The notes below the pieces were generated by a model. The model was given only the letters and a program-made list of their open reading frames with translations. It was not told where the DNA came from and made no database searches. Both the position numbers and the translations under genes were made by a program. Positions 1-9,115 of a stretch of 64,000 nt of DNA are shown piece after piece. This DNA is from Saposhnikovia divaricata (lineage: Eukaryota; Streptophyta; Magnoliopsida; Apiales; Apiaceae), in the NCBI GenBank assembly GCA_036435485.1, contig CM071594.1, positions 102,265,001 to 102,329,000 on the forward strand, written 5' to 3'. Position 1 is the first letter of the stretch. The number at the start of each line of letters is the position of its first letter.

Positions 1-7
1 TACAGAT

Positions 8-2110
8 GTGGTGGCAGCTTATAGAGTGTTCTTAGTGAATGATCGAAAAGTGACTGAAAGCTACAATGTCAGATTCGACGATACCAAACTCCCATCAATT
101 TCTAGAGATTCTAGTGAACCTGAGTCCCTAAAATTTCAGAATCTGGACTTAGATGAACTTGAAGATGAACCTGAGTTAGTTGTCCCATTAAATGTTCCAA
201 GTGTACGTGAAGAACCTGAGTCTAGTGAACAAGCTAATTCTACAAGATCAGAAGAGACTTCTTCAGTACGAACCGGCAATAACTCAGGGGGAGTAAATAG
301 CAGCTCAAGGACAACTGTTCAAGGCTCGAGACGAGTTGACAGTAGTTCTGTAGGAGCTGGCACTAACTCAGGGGGAGTTAGTGAGAATAATCAAAGTAGT
401 CAGCACCATAACTCAGAAAGTCAAGCTGAATCATCAAGACAATTTCCAGGAGAACGGGTATGGAATAGAGATCATCCGTTTGAATTAATTATTGGTGATC
501 CAGATGCTGGTGTGACTACTAGAAGAACTGCAAGAGCTGATCTGGCTAATATTTCCTTATATTCTGGGTTCTTATCCAAGCTTGAACCTAAAGAAATAGA
601 AGAAGCTCTTGGTGATGCTGATTGGGTGATTGCAATGCAAGAGGAACTCAATCAGTTTGAAAGGCAGAAAGTTTGGAAACTGGTACCCCGACCAAAGAAC
701 ATATCAGTAATTGGAGCTAGTTGGGTATTCAGAAATAAACTGGATAAAAACGGACTCGTAACACGAAACAAGGCTCGTTTGGTTGCAAAATGTTATTCTC
801 AGCGAGAAGGAATTGATTATGATGAAACCTATGCACCAGTTTCAAGACTTGAGGCAGTCAGGATGTTCTTGGCATTTGCAGCACATAAGAACTTCAAGGT
901 TTTCCAGATGGATGTGAAAAGTGCTTTCCTGAACGGAGAGTTAGAAGAAGAAGTGTATCTGGAACAGCCGCCTGGCTTCGTTGATCCAGAACATGTAGAT
1001 TTTGTGTATCTTCTCTTCAAATCTGTCTATGGCCTCAAGCAATCCCCAAGGCGATGGTATGAAACCCTATCCTTATTCTTAATTGAAAATGGTTTTACTA
1101 GGGGAGTAATTGATAAAACATTGTTCTATAAAAATGTAAGAAATGACTTAATACTTGTTCAAGTCTATGTGGACGATATTATTTTTAGGTCATCAAATGA
1201 GCGCTTGTGCGAGAAATTTGCCAAGCTAATGCAGGAAAAATATGAGATGAGCATGATGGGAGAGCTGTCCTTCTTCCTTGGATTACAGATCATTCAGAGA
1301 AAAGATGGTATCTTTATCTGTCAATCCAAGTACGTCAGAGATTTACTCAAGAAGTACAATCTAGAAGATGCATCAGCAGCTAAGACTCCCATGGCAACAG
1401 CCACGAAGCTTGATGAAGACAAATCAGGTAAATCAGTTGACATCACAAGCTATCGAGGTATGATTGGCTCACTCCTCTATTTAACTGCAAGTAGACCCGA
1501 TATAATGTTCGCAACTTGTTTATGTGCAAGGTTCCAAGCGGATCCTAGAGAGTCACATCTCGTAGCCGTCAAGAGAATTTTTAGGTATCTCAAGGGCACA
1601 CCAAATCTAGGGACTTGGTACCCAAGAGATACAGGTTTTAATCTAATTGGCTATTCGGATTCAGACTATGCAGGTTGCAGGATTGATAGGAAGAGCACAT
1701 CTGGTGCTTGTCAATTTCTTGGCAGAAGATTGGTGTCCTGGCAAAGTAAAAAGCAACATACAGTATCTACTTCTACTGCTGAAGCTGAGTACATTGCTGC
1801 TGGAAGCTGTGTAGCTCAAATACTGTGGATGAGGAACCAATTGAAGGATTATGGCATGGAGCACAAGAAAATTCCAATTATGTGTGACAACACAAGTGCC
1901 ATTGCCATAACCAACAATCCTGTAGATCACTCAAGAACCAAGCACATCGACATCAGGTATCATTTCATAAGAGAACATGTCGAGGAGGGGACTGTGGAGC
2001 TACATTTTGTGCCCACAATGCAACAAATTGCAGATATATTCACCAAACCTCTTGATGAAGTAACATTCAATAGATTGGTTGGTGAATTGGGAATGCTTAA
2101 CACAAGTTAG
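8..2110 (+). CDS. pol: Copia polyprotein, C-terminal part: integrase tail, reverse transcriptase, RNase H
   Basis: Reverse transcriptase and RNase H copy the element RNA into DNA in cytoplasmic particles. The reading frame enters from outside the window, so the ATG at 8 is not the real start. Residues 1-150 are a Ser/Glu-rich linker. The RT domain starts near residue 215; its catalytic YVDD is near residue 386. RNase H acidic residues are visible as DSDYAG (about 551), AEAEY (about 593) and CDNTSA (about 626), and the C-terminal LVGELGMLN block is typical of the lineage. No stop or frameshift interrupts it, so the copy is fairly young. One oddity is Cys where relatives usually have Gly (VAKCYSQ). 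It ends with TAG at 2108, and the next ORF begins about 1.6 kb later. Confidence 0.95.
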   Translation: MVAAYRVFLVNDRKVTESYNVRFDDTKLPSISRDSSEPESLKFQNLDLDELEDEPELVVPLNVPSVREEPESSEQANSTRSEETSSVRTGNNSGGVNSSSRTTVQGSRRVDSSSVGAGTNSGGVSENNQSSQHHNSESQAESSRQFPGERVWNRDHPFELIIGDPDAGVTTRRTARADLANISLYSGFLSKLEPKEIEEALGDADWVIAMQEELNQFERQKVWKLVPRPKNISVIGASWVFRNKLDKNGLVTRNKARLVAKCYSQREGIDYDETYAPVSRLEAVRMFLAFAAHKNFKVFQMDVKSAFLNGELEEEVYLEQPPGFVDPEHVDFVYLLFKSVYGLKQSPRRWYETLSLFLIENGFTRGVIDKTLFYKNVRNDLILVQVYVDDIIFRSSNERLCEKFAKLMQEKYEMSMMGELSFFLGLQIIQRKDGIFICQSKYVRDLLKKYNLEDASAAKTPMATATKLDEDKSGKSVDITSYRGMIGSLLYLTASRPDIMFATCLCARFQADPRESHLVAVKRIFRYLKGTPNLGTWYPRDTGFNLIGYSDSDYAGCRIDRKSTSGACQFLGRRLVSWQSKKQHTVSTSTAEAEYIAAGSCVAQILWMRNQLKDYGMEHKKIPIMCDNTSAIAITNNPVDHSRTKHIDIRYHFIREHVEEGTVELHFVPTMQQIADIFTKPLDEVTFNRLVGELGMLNTS

Positions 2111-2394
2111 TAAAGCCTTCTATCTGTAAAATCCAGGTTTATGTTTGTATGTGCAAGCTACTTAATCATTATGTGCTTAGACTTTAAAATGCCTAATTAA
2201 TGATTGTTATAGTTTGCATAAATTCATTGTGTTTTAACTGTCTTTTATAGCACAAATCTGTGAATTTATGCTTGTTAGATTGCATGATCATAGGGGGAGT
2301 TAAATTCATAATATTCTAAATTTTGCATGATTTTTAGATGAATTTACCTATGTTTTTCATGTAATTAGAAGCCTTAGAATTTAAAATCTTCAAA

Positions 2395-3127
2395 ATTTCG
2401 AGTTAGTTTCTATCTCGAAACTCATCTAGAAATTCGACTTGAATTTCGACTTAAGCTGTCAGAGTGAAGTTTTGAAAATTCTAAGTCTGGGAAGAATTTC
2501 GAGTTGTCTATCTCGAAATTCATCTCGAAATTCGACTTAGAGTTCGATTTCGAGTTACCAGTGTGCCTAGTTCTATTTTCAAAATATTCGAGATAAAGTC
2601 TATCTCGAATTTTATCTCAAAGGGTGAGATAAGGTTTCCATTAAGGGAATATTTTGAAAAGAACTGAGAATAACTTCGAGTTAGTCTATCTCGAAACTCA
2701 ACTCGAATTTCGACTTGATGTTCGAGATAGAGTTCTCAGTTGCTTAAAGGGAATTTTTGAGTTACTCCTAACTCGAATCTTATCTCGAAGGTTGAGATTA
2801 GGTTTCCATTCAAGATATTTTGGAAAGAATTGAGATTAATTTCGAGTTAGTCTCTATCTCGAAACTCAACTCGAATTTCGACTTGATGTTCGAGATAGAG
2901 TTAAACTTCTAACTCGAAACGTATCTCGAATTTCCCTGTATTTCTTTTACTGGAGGGGAATTTTCCAAGATTACAAACCAATAGAGTTCGAGATAAGATT
3001 TCCCTGTAGTCTTTGCTGTAAAATTGGTTAAAGTGCTTATTTGTGCTTATTTGTTCGAGTTAACCTCTATCTCGAACTTCATCTCGAAGTTCGACTTGAT
3101 GTTCGAGATAGAGTTCGACTTAAGTGT
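2395..3127 (+). repeat. Palindromic TCTCGAA/TTCGAGA repeat array between pol and ORF3
   Basis: About 730 bases hold dozens of copies of TATCTCGAA and its complement TTCGAGATA, with AACTCGAA and TTCGACTT variants. Inverted pairs are spaced 15-40 bases apart and could fold into hairpins. On top of this lies a longer tandem unit of roughly 160 bases: the stretch at about 2620-2745 recurs at about 2780-2915, and a partial copy lies at 3050-3125. The array has no long coding frame. It ends about 65 bases before a TATA-like site. Confidence 0.85.
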
Positions 3128-3187
3128 TCCCTGTATGAACTTAGTATTTTTCACTCTTTTTAACAGGGACACTTTTGTCATTTCACA

Positions 3188-3240
3188 ATCATCTATATAT
3201 ACATCTCTAACTCGATGCATCATTCACTTTACCTAATTTC
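3188..3240 (+). promoter_or_regulatory. Possible internal promoter for ORF3 of element 1
   Basis: CTATATATAC at about 3192 is followed by a pyrimidine- and CA-rich stretch with few ATGs, and the extra ORF starts at 3707. The palindromic array lies immediately upstream. Pol and ORF3 are separated by about 1.6 kb of stops, so translation cannot run through; a separate transcript is one way to express ORF3. No transcription data are available here. Confidence 0.4.
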
Positions 3241-3706
3241 ATTTTCACAGCAGCCACTTCACAAAAACAGGGCGATTTCACAAATTACATACCTTTAATC
3301 CGTGTTTTTGTGATTAAACTCATACTAATCACGAATTACTGCCAATTTGTTGACTACTATTGTCTGTGTTATCCTTAATCGTTGTGGTGGTGTGTTTAGT
3401 GACCATTCATACACGCGCATATACATACACACGAACATAAATTGTTTGTGTAACTGTTCATAAAACACGATTTCATATTCTCTATCTAAACACACACGAT
3501 TTCACTGGTATACACACGAATATTCATCTTCATTGAATATTCAGATTTAGTATTGGCTATTGATTGAATCCCGTAGTTTAATTTCTCAAAGGGACTTTTG
3601 TTGTTCTTGTTAAATTAAAAGGGATACAATCTTTAATTCGTAAATTACTTGTTTTTCAAAATTAAAAAAAAAATTCACATCTTTTAAAGAAAAACATTTA
3701 ATTAAA

Positions 3707-5167
3707 ATGGCTCACCAATTTTCACTTGCTAAAAACAATTTTTATAATATTTCTACGGAAATTGGTGATCAACTCCCGCGGTTTAAGTTTTGGGTACGAT
3801 TTCTTAATTTGTACTCCAAGGCTAGCCATGCTTTTACTGCTAAACCTACACTAGTACATGATTCTTTACAGCAATTATGGACTAGTGCGGTTACTTTTGG
3901 GAGCAAAACAACCCCCTACGGTTTCAGGTTTATCTTAGCGGGTCAGGAATATGAGGTGACTGAAGAAATTGTCAACAGGGTTCTAGGATTCCCAATCAAA
4001 GATGCTTATGATGCAGAACCTACAGCGGAACAACGCCTCACATTCTTTGAAGAAATAGGATGTTATCCTCCGACTGGCCGGATCACTGGAAACATCCAAA
4101 AACAATTATTCCATGTGGAATGGAATTACTTTTTCGAGGCCATCACAAGATGTTTTCGGGCACGCGAAAAAGATTTTCATCAAATTCCAATTCCAATGCA
4201 AACCTTTGCAGTTGCCCTAGCAAGAGAACTGGATATAAATTATGGACGCATTGTTCTCTCTGAGATAGTGGCCTCAATGGGATCTCCTGCAAGCAGAGAC
4301 CTCACTACAACTGATGTTGTCTGCTGGTTTCCTCGGTTCCTACAAATGCTTATTAATGATTTAATACCGAAGGATGCTCTTGCTGTTAGACAGGGATTTG
4401 CCAGAAGCCCAACATCTGCATCGCTAGGGATTGGCACTAAGTCACTTTCAACCATTGCAAATCAGGATAAACATCAAGGTAAACCGATGTCAATTCCTGA
4501 AAATATTCAAATGTGGCTTACATATGATGCAGGAGTTACCAATTTGGGGGAATCATCGCAAGTTTCATCATATGCTCAGAATCCATCTGCTCATGCTGAG
4601 GCATTTGATGAGATTCCTGATGAGCAAAGCGATGAGGCACAAGGTAATGCATCAGGTAATCTCTCCCTGCATACTATTCATTCCTCCTCCTATGTATCTG
4701 ATTCCGAGACCCAAGAGACTGCTAACCTGCAGAATCTATCCCAGGGTGAGAGCTATATTTCTGAGTCTGACACACATTCTTATTCTCTTTCGCCCCTGTT
4801 AACGGAAGTCAGAAAGCCAGCACATGTATATGTAGGAGATGATGAGGAGAGTGACCCCGAAGTGCAGCATCTTATTCGAAAGAGAGCCAAAATTTTTCAT
4901 GCTGCTACTTCAAAAGTCCAGTCAAACCCTAGTGTGTCACACGCAACCACTCCACCTCACGAGAGTGGTTCTCCCCTTAAACAATCTGCACATAGGGATT
5001 TTGGTGAGGATTATGTCCCTTTTGAAGATCCTATTGCTTCAAAAGGACATGAAGTTTTAACAACTTCAGCCGTACCTTCACCGGTACGTACTGATGTTGC
5101 AAAGAGGATCGGTTCTGATGTCGTACAAGAACACTTTGCAGCCCCTCAGCCTGAGATTCCAACTTAG
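3707..5167 (+). CDS. Extra ORF (ORF3) of element 1, N-terminal segment
   Basis: A 486-codon segment that starts ATGGCTCACC after a long A/C-rich leader. Residues 1-230 form a globular-looking domain with a conserved FxLAGxxYxV block and a CWFPRFLQMLI block. The same domain opens ORF3 of element 2 (12685) and of element 4 (minus strand, 41718), and it resembles the family called putative plant transposon protein. Residues 240-486 are Ser/Thr/Glu-rich and low complexity. No signal peptide or membrane segment is visible, so the label envelope-like is not supported by this sequence. It stops at TAG 5165, but the same frame continues open to 6199. Function unknown. Confidence 0.75.
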   Translation: MAHQFSLAKNNFYNISTEIGDQLPRFKFWVRFLNLYSKASHAFTAKPTLVHDSLQQLWTSAVTFGSKTTPYGFRFILAGQEYEVTEEIVNRVLGFPIKDAYDAEPTAEQRLTFFEEIGCYPPTGRITGNIQKQLFHVEWNYFFEAITRCFRAREKDFHQIPIPMQTFAVALARELDINYGRIVLSEIVASMGSPASRDLTTTDVVCWFPRFLQMLINDLIPKDALAVRQGFARSPTSASLGIGTKSLSTIANQDKHQGKPMSIPENIQMWLTYDAGVTNLGESSQVSSYAQNPSAHAEAFDEIPDEQSDEAQGNASGNLSLHTIHSSSYVSDSETQETANLQNLSQGESYISESDTHSYSLSPLLTEVRKPAHVYVGDDEESDPEVQHLIRKRAKIFHAATSKVQSNPSVSHATTPPHESGSPLKQSAHRDFGEDYVPFEDPIASKGHEVLTTSAVPSPVRTDVAKRIGSDVVQEHFAAPQPEIPT

Positions 5168-6199
5168 GACATAACAGAAATAGATCCCATAACTGCCAAT
5201 TATATTGCTTATCCAATTTCTGCAGGTACTGCTTCATACTTTGGATCAATCATTGAAGACATACACGATCGTGAGACAGGGAGTGTGTGTGAGAGGTTAG
5301 GGAGAGAGGGACCTTCATTTTTAAGGCCCGAAACCGAGCGCCAAATACCAACAGAACGAGTATTAGAGCGAGGTCACCTAAACCAAACACCGCCCCTTAA
5401 TATTGAAAATCTTGATACACGTATGACTTCTATGGAAAATCAGATGAGGCAGTTCGGGCAGACGATGGGGCAGTTCGGGATTAACATTGGAAACAATCAA
5501 AGGGCTCTTGATGACTACGCAGCACGAATGGCAAGTCAAGCTACAGCTTTTGATGCTTTGACAAACAAGGTCAATGACTTGGGCCATGCTGGTGGTGTCT
5601 TGGGAAGCACTCTTCATGAAAGGATGGGGGCAATGGAGTCTACAATGCATACAATGGATGTGGAGATCAGTAGAATGATGTTCGCAGTCAGGAGTTTTGT
5701 GCCCCCGGAGTGTTTCGAGTCACAACAACCTCCCTCCGATGCTGGTGCAGGTGGTGCAGGTGGTGCTAGTGGAGCGGGAGCCTCTGGTTCTGGTTTTGGA
5801 GGTTCTTATGCAGCTGGTGGATCTGAAGACCAAGGTGGAGCTCAGGATAACTCACCTAAGGGGGAGAGTGGAAAGGAGACGAGACAGCAGGCAGTTCACA
5901 TCGAAGAAATTGAAGAACCCGCTGATCTTGTCAAGGAAACAGAAATTGAGCCTGCTATTGATGAAGAGGCTCTGAGGAGGAAAAAGGGTAAGGCAATGAT
6001 GGTTGATGAGCCATTCGTTGACCTGAGTCATCAGGAAACAGTACAGGAGGTACTTGACTCAGATTCTGATATGGAAGACGTACCTTTGGCACATGCTATA
6101 AAGAGATCTTTGAAGGAACAAGGTGGAGGTGCTGGGATGTCTTCCGAAATGCCTGAAGAAATTCTGTTGATGAGGAAACCCTTAAAGCTCAACAGTTAA
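5168..6199 (+). CDS. ORF3 of element 1, middle segment after an in-frame TAG
   Basis: This frame is the same as that of 3707-5167 and is open directly after the TAG at 5165; the first ATG is at 5285. It encodes an N-terminal stretch with heptad-like Met/Gln repeats (MTSMENQMRQFGQTMGQFG, near 5431-5487), a Gly/Ala-rich linker, then an acidic region. The frame ends at TAA 6197. The coding signal (coiled coil rich in Glu, Lys, Met) carries on in the next frame from about 6160, so a small indel in the A-run near 6158-6161 broke the gene. Segment 6202-7716 is the continuation. Confidence 0.7.
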   Translation, partial: DITEIDPITANYIAYPISAGTASYFGSIIEDIHDRETGSVCERLGREGPSFLRPETERQIPTERVLERGHLNQTPPLNIENLDTRMTSMENQMRQFGQTMGQFGINIGNNQRALDDYAARMASQATAFDALTNKVNDLGHAGGVLGSTLHERMGAMESTMHTMDVEISRMMFAVRSFVPPECFESQQPPSDAGAGGAGGASGAGASGSGFGGSYAAGGSEDQGGAQDNSPKGESGKETRQQAVHIEEIEEPADLVKETEIEPAIDEEALRRKKGKAMMVDEPFVDLSHQETVQEVLDSDSDMEDVPLAHAIKRSLKEQGGGAGMSSEMPEEILLMRKPLKLNS

Positions 6200-6201
6200 C
6201 C

Positions 6202-7716
6202 ATGGAACAAGCTCAGTTCCATAAAATGAAGATGATGCAAGAACGTGCTGCCTTCCTAGAAAAGAAATTGGAGCTCCAAGGGAAGCAGTATGATCATGAG
6301 CTTGCAAGGCTAGCTGATTCTCAAGTTGATCTCGACAAGAGAAGGATAGGACAGAAGTGGGATGAAGCAAGGAAGATATTGATGGGATCCTATGCGAAAG
6401 GAGTTCATAACAAGGAGGCAGATGATCTGTTCTACAACTTGAATTTGCAGAATCCAATGACTGGGGACTATATAAGTGCTTTGAAGAGATTAATTTCTAA
6501 AGTCAGGGTTGGATACAATGCAACACTTAAGGAGTGGCAGGTTATTTTGTCTTTGGTAGAAGGAGTCCCAACATCTTTCCTATATGTGGATGACCAATTC
6601 ATAACGAGAAGATCTGCGTCAGAGTTGTTCTTGCTAGCAACAAAAATTCAATACTCTCAATCTGGGGAGCTAAGCATTCTGTATAGGGATCAGTTAATGC
6701 AGCTAGCAGAGAACAAGGGTCCAGAATTCTCAGCATATCCAAATTTTGTCCGGATGGTAGTTGACGGAAAGATGAAGAGGGTTAGCATGGAGGAAAATGA
6801 TCTAATGGAGCTTTCAGTGGAATCTCTCAAAGCTGTCTGTAGACAAATGATGAGTAAGGGATTCACTTCTGAGCTTAAAGAAAAATCCGTGAAGATCATT
6901 GAAAGAGTCATATTCAAGAAGAGCAATGAGGTGTGGAAGTGTGATATCATTGCTCCAAACCCTCTAGATAACGTGAAGATTGAGCCGGAGCTGATGGAGA
7001 AGAAATGGAATATTCTTCAAGCAATGAAGAATGTAGATGAAGCTCTGACTCTTCCTTTTGGAGCACTGGAACAAGGAGAGATAAGGGAGGCAATTGGTGT
7101 TCCAGGAAGTGATAGTGTATACTGGATACATGCTTATGTTGAAGATACAACTGATGCCTTAGTATTCATAGATGCAGACCAGAATCAAACATTCTTGCAT
7201 ATGAGTAGAAAATGGCTGCTACAGACTCACGATGCTGCATTTCTGGAGAAAGTATTACATGTATTCAAATGGGGCGAAGTGGAAGATATGTATGTGGAAG
7301 AAAAGCAGAGACTCATGAGTTACCTGTCTGAGGTAGTAGTGGAAAAGAAGCGGATGGATCGAGATGCGGCTAGTGTCCACAATACTGACCGTGTCAAGGG
7401 CTACCCCAAGATGATCTATTGTCAGTTTAAAGCTGATAAATCACATTGGAAACCTCAGCTCATAATTAAGAACTTTGAGGACATTCCAAAGATCAGGACT
7501 ACTCAGGAGGTGGACAAACTCAGAAGGCTTTTCAAACATCCTTATCCAGAGCCCAAGAATCCTCTAGAAATGGAAGCTGTAAGTCTATTGAATGCTAGGT
7601 GGAAGCAGCTTCGCGATCCAGTGTACAAGAAAGAACAACAGCAGAAGGAGAAGCGCAAAAGGCAGAAAGAAGAGAAAGACCAAGCTGCTGAAGCTAGAAA
7701 GAGGAAACGGAATTAG
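6202..7716 (+). CDS. ORF3 of element 1, C-terminal segment (coiled coil and conserved domain)
   Basis: Open frame of 504 codons. The ATG at 6202 is probably not a real start, because coiled-coil coding is readable in this frame back to about 6160. Residues 1-50 are a strong coiled-coil candidate. Residues 50-440 are a mixed helical region without a motif I recognise. The last 35 residues are very basic (a KRKRQKEEK stretch and a KRKRN terminus), which suggests nuclear entry or nucleic-acid binding. No membrane helix is seen. Together with the two preceding segments this was one ORF of about 1,340 codons, broken by one stop and one frameshift. Function unknown. Confidence 0.7.
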   Translation: MEQAQFHKMKMMQERAAFLEKKLELQGKQYDHELARLADSQVDLDKRRIGQKWDEARKILMGSYAKGVHNKEADDLFYNLNLQNPMTGDYISALKRLISKVRVGYNATLKEWQVILSLVEGVPTSFLYVDDQFITRRSASELFLLATKIQYSQSGELSILYRDQLMQLAENKGPEFSAYPNFVRMVVDGKMKRVSMEENDLMELSVESLKAVCRQMMSKGFTSELKEKSVKIIERVIFKKSNEVWKCDIIAPNPLDNVKIEPELMEKKWNILQAMKNVDEALTLPFGALEQGEIREAIGVPGSDSVYWIHAYVEDTTDALVFIDADQNQTFLHMSRKWLLQTHDAAFLEKVLHVFKWGEVEDMYVEEKQRLMSYLSEVVVEKKRMDRDAASVHNTDRVKGYPKMIYCQFKADKSHWKPQLIIKNFEDIPKIRTTQEVDKLRRLFKHPYPEPKNPLEMEAVSLLNARWKQLRDPVYKKEQQQKEKRKRQKEEKDQAAEARKRKRN

Positions 7717-8048
7717 GGTTAAAGGTCAGAGTGGTGTGAACTTGAAGTTGGAAAAACTTCATGTCTTTCGGTTGCTTTAACTCACTTGAGGAAAATTCAC
7801 CTTAGAGTGAATCCAATAAGGTGATATAAGTTTGACTAAAAGGTATGAAATAATCCAGGTGATAGGAATCACTCAAATGATCTTAAATTCGAAGTTCGAA
7901 TTCTGTTTCTAGTTTAAGTTCTTTGTATTGTTTTCAAGTAAATTTCAATTGTAAATTATTGAAGACTGTAATGTTAATTATCTTTTCTCGTCTCATTGTT
8001 TAGTTGAGTTATCCTTCATTAATTTGAATGTCATTGTTAGACAGTCAA
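7717..8048 (+). other. 3' untranslated part of element 1
   Basis: Non-coding stretch between ORF3 and the polypurine tract. It is AT-rich, with no repeats or ORFs that stand out. Confidence 0.6.
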
Positions 8049-8050
8049 AT

Positions 8051-8060
8051 AGGGGGAGAT
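8051..8060 (+). other. Polypurine tract of element 1
   Basis: AGGGGGAGAT lies immediately before the LTR. This purine run is the usual plus-strand DNA primer in copia elements, and the same AGGGGGAGAT or TGGGGGAGAT occurs in elements 2 and 4. Confidence 0.85.
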
Positions 8061-9115
8061 TGAAAGGCAGAGTGTGTAAACTTGTAACACTATAACTAAT
8101 GTAACTCATCTAAAGGAAAAGATACTTAACCAGAAGACAATCAAGAACAAGAAGTCACAAAGAAATCAACACTAAATGAAGACAAGGTAATTGATACAAT
8201 TCAACATGTTAACTATGATCAAGCCAAGAAGAAATCATTGAAAGAAGTTCAAGTCAAAGTTGTTCATGCCTCAGTGATTTGAAAAGCCAAGAATCAAGAT
8301 CATAACTATCAGTATCAATAAGACTAATTGATTTCAAGTGAACAAGAAGGAAAGCAAATATTGGAAAGCCACATTACTAATTGGATATGGTAATTTATTC
8401 AAGAAGCAAAAACACTATCAGGACTAGTCACTTATGAACCAGACCAGTGCATCAAGTGTCAGGACATTGATAGCAAGTTTATGTCAGTAATAAAGATCCA
8501 TGTTCAAGAGCTTGGTGAAGAATAAAGAAGACATGAAGATATCACAAGTTCAAGATGTGCATTGAAGTTTCAAGTTGAAGACCAGAATATTTTCTAAGTA
8601 CTAAATATTCTAGATGACCAAGTAGAAGTTTCTAAGTAAAAGTTCTACTTAGAAATTCGAGATGGCTAAGTAGAAATTCTCAAGTAGAAGTTCTACTTAG
8701 AGTGCAGCTTCAACTTGACACATGGCATCTTCTGATTGGCAGATTTCCAAGCTTTCAAGATAAGGCAAGATTTATGTGGACATCATTGGGCCACGTATAT
8801 CTTAGTCTTTGAAGACTACAGGACATAGATTACATTTAGTATAAATAGAAGTACTTGTGTAATGTTTTAGTTAGTGAGCAATTCTTGAGAAAAACACTTG
8901 TAAAAGAGAGAGAGTGCATTCACAGAGCTTAGTATCATTCACTTCTCTCTGAACTTCTGTTATACTTTGTAATGAATGTTGTAGCAACCACTTCAAGTTA
9001 TATATAAGACATATATTCCTTGAATCTGTGTGTTCGTTTATTGCATCGTATTTATTGCTTCTCATATTTGAAAAGTTGTATTCACCCCCCCTCTACAACA
9101 CATTTGGACCTAACA
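8061..9115 (+). repeat. 3' LTR of element 1
   Basis: The 1,055-bp LTR starts TGAAAGGC after the polypurine tract and ends CCTAACA. Just before its end lies the CCCCCCTCTACAA block that also closes the LTRs of elements 2 and 3 and (reversed) element 4. A TATAAATA box is at about 8841. Right of the LTR the sequence changes at once to mid-pol of element 2. The 5' LTR is outside the window, so LTR divergence cannot be read. Confidence 0.85.
8595..8703 (+). repeat. U3 palindromes AAGTAGAAGTTCTACTT of element 1
   Basis: At least two near-perfect palindromes AAGTAGAAGTTCTACTT, plus half-sites CTAAGTAGAA, lie about 140 bases upstream of the TATA box at 8841. An ATTCGAGATGG sits between them and recalls the internal array at 2395-3127. 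The position suggests a U3 enhancer. Confidence 0.75.

Larger units (their letters stand above)
1..9115 (+). mobile_element. Copia element 1, Sirevirus-like, 3' part
   Basis: This is the 3' two thirds of a Ty1/copia LTR retrotransposon. The 5' LTR, gag, protease and most of integrase lie left of the window. Order seen: end of integrase and RT-RNase H (8-2110), palindromic repeat array, TATA-like site, a long extra ORF (3707-7716, broken), a polypurine tract and one LTR (8061-9115). Pol followed by a long third ORF is the layout of the Sirevirus lineage. Its right end abuts element 2 in the middle of that element's pol, so element 1 inserted into element 2. The 5 bases right of the LTR (AGAAG) would be one copy of the target duplication; the other copy is outside the window. 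Confidence 0.9.

Noticed and set aside
829..1930. Minus-strand open frames inside the pol gene of element 1
   Set aside because: They are antisense to strongly conserved RT and RNase H codons and show no protein similarity of their own.
3707..7716. Retroviral-type envelope protein
   Set aside because: No signal peptide, transmembrane helix or cleavage site is visible in any of the three ORF3 copies.
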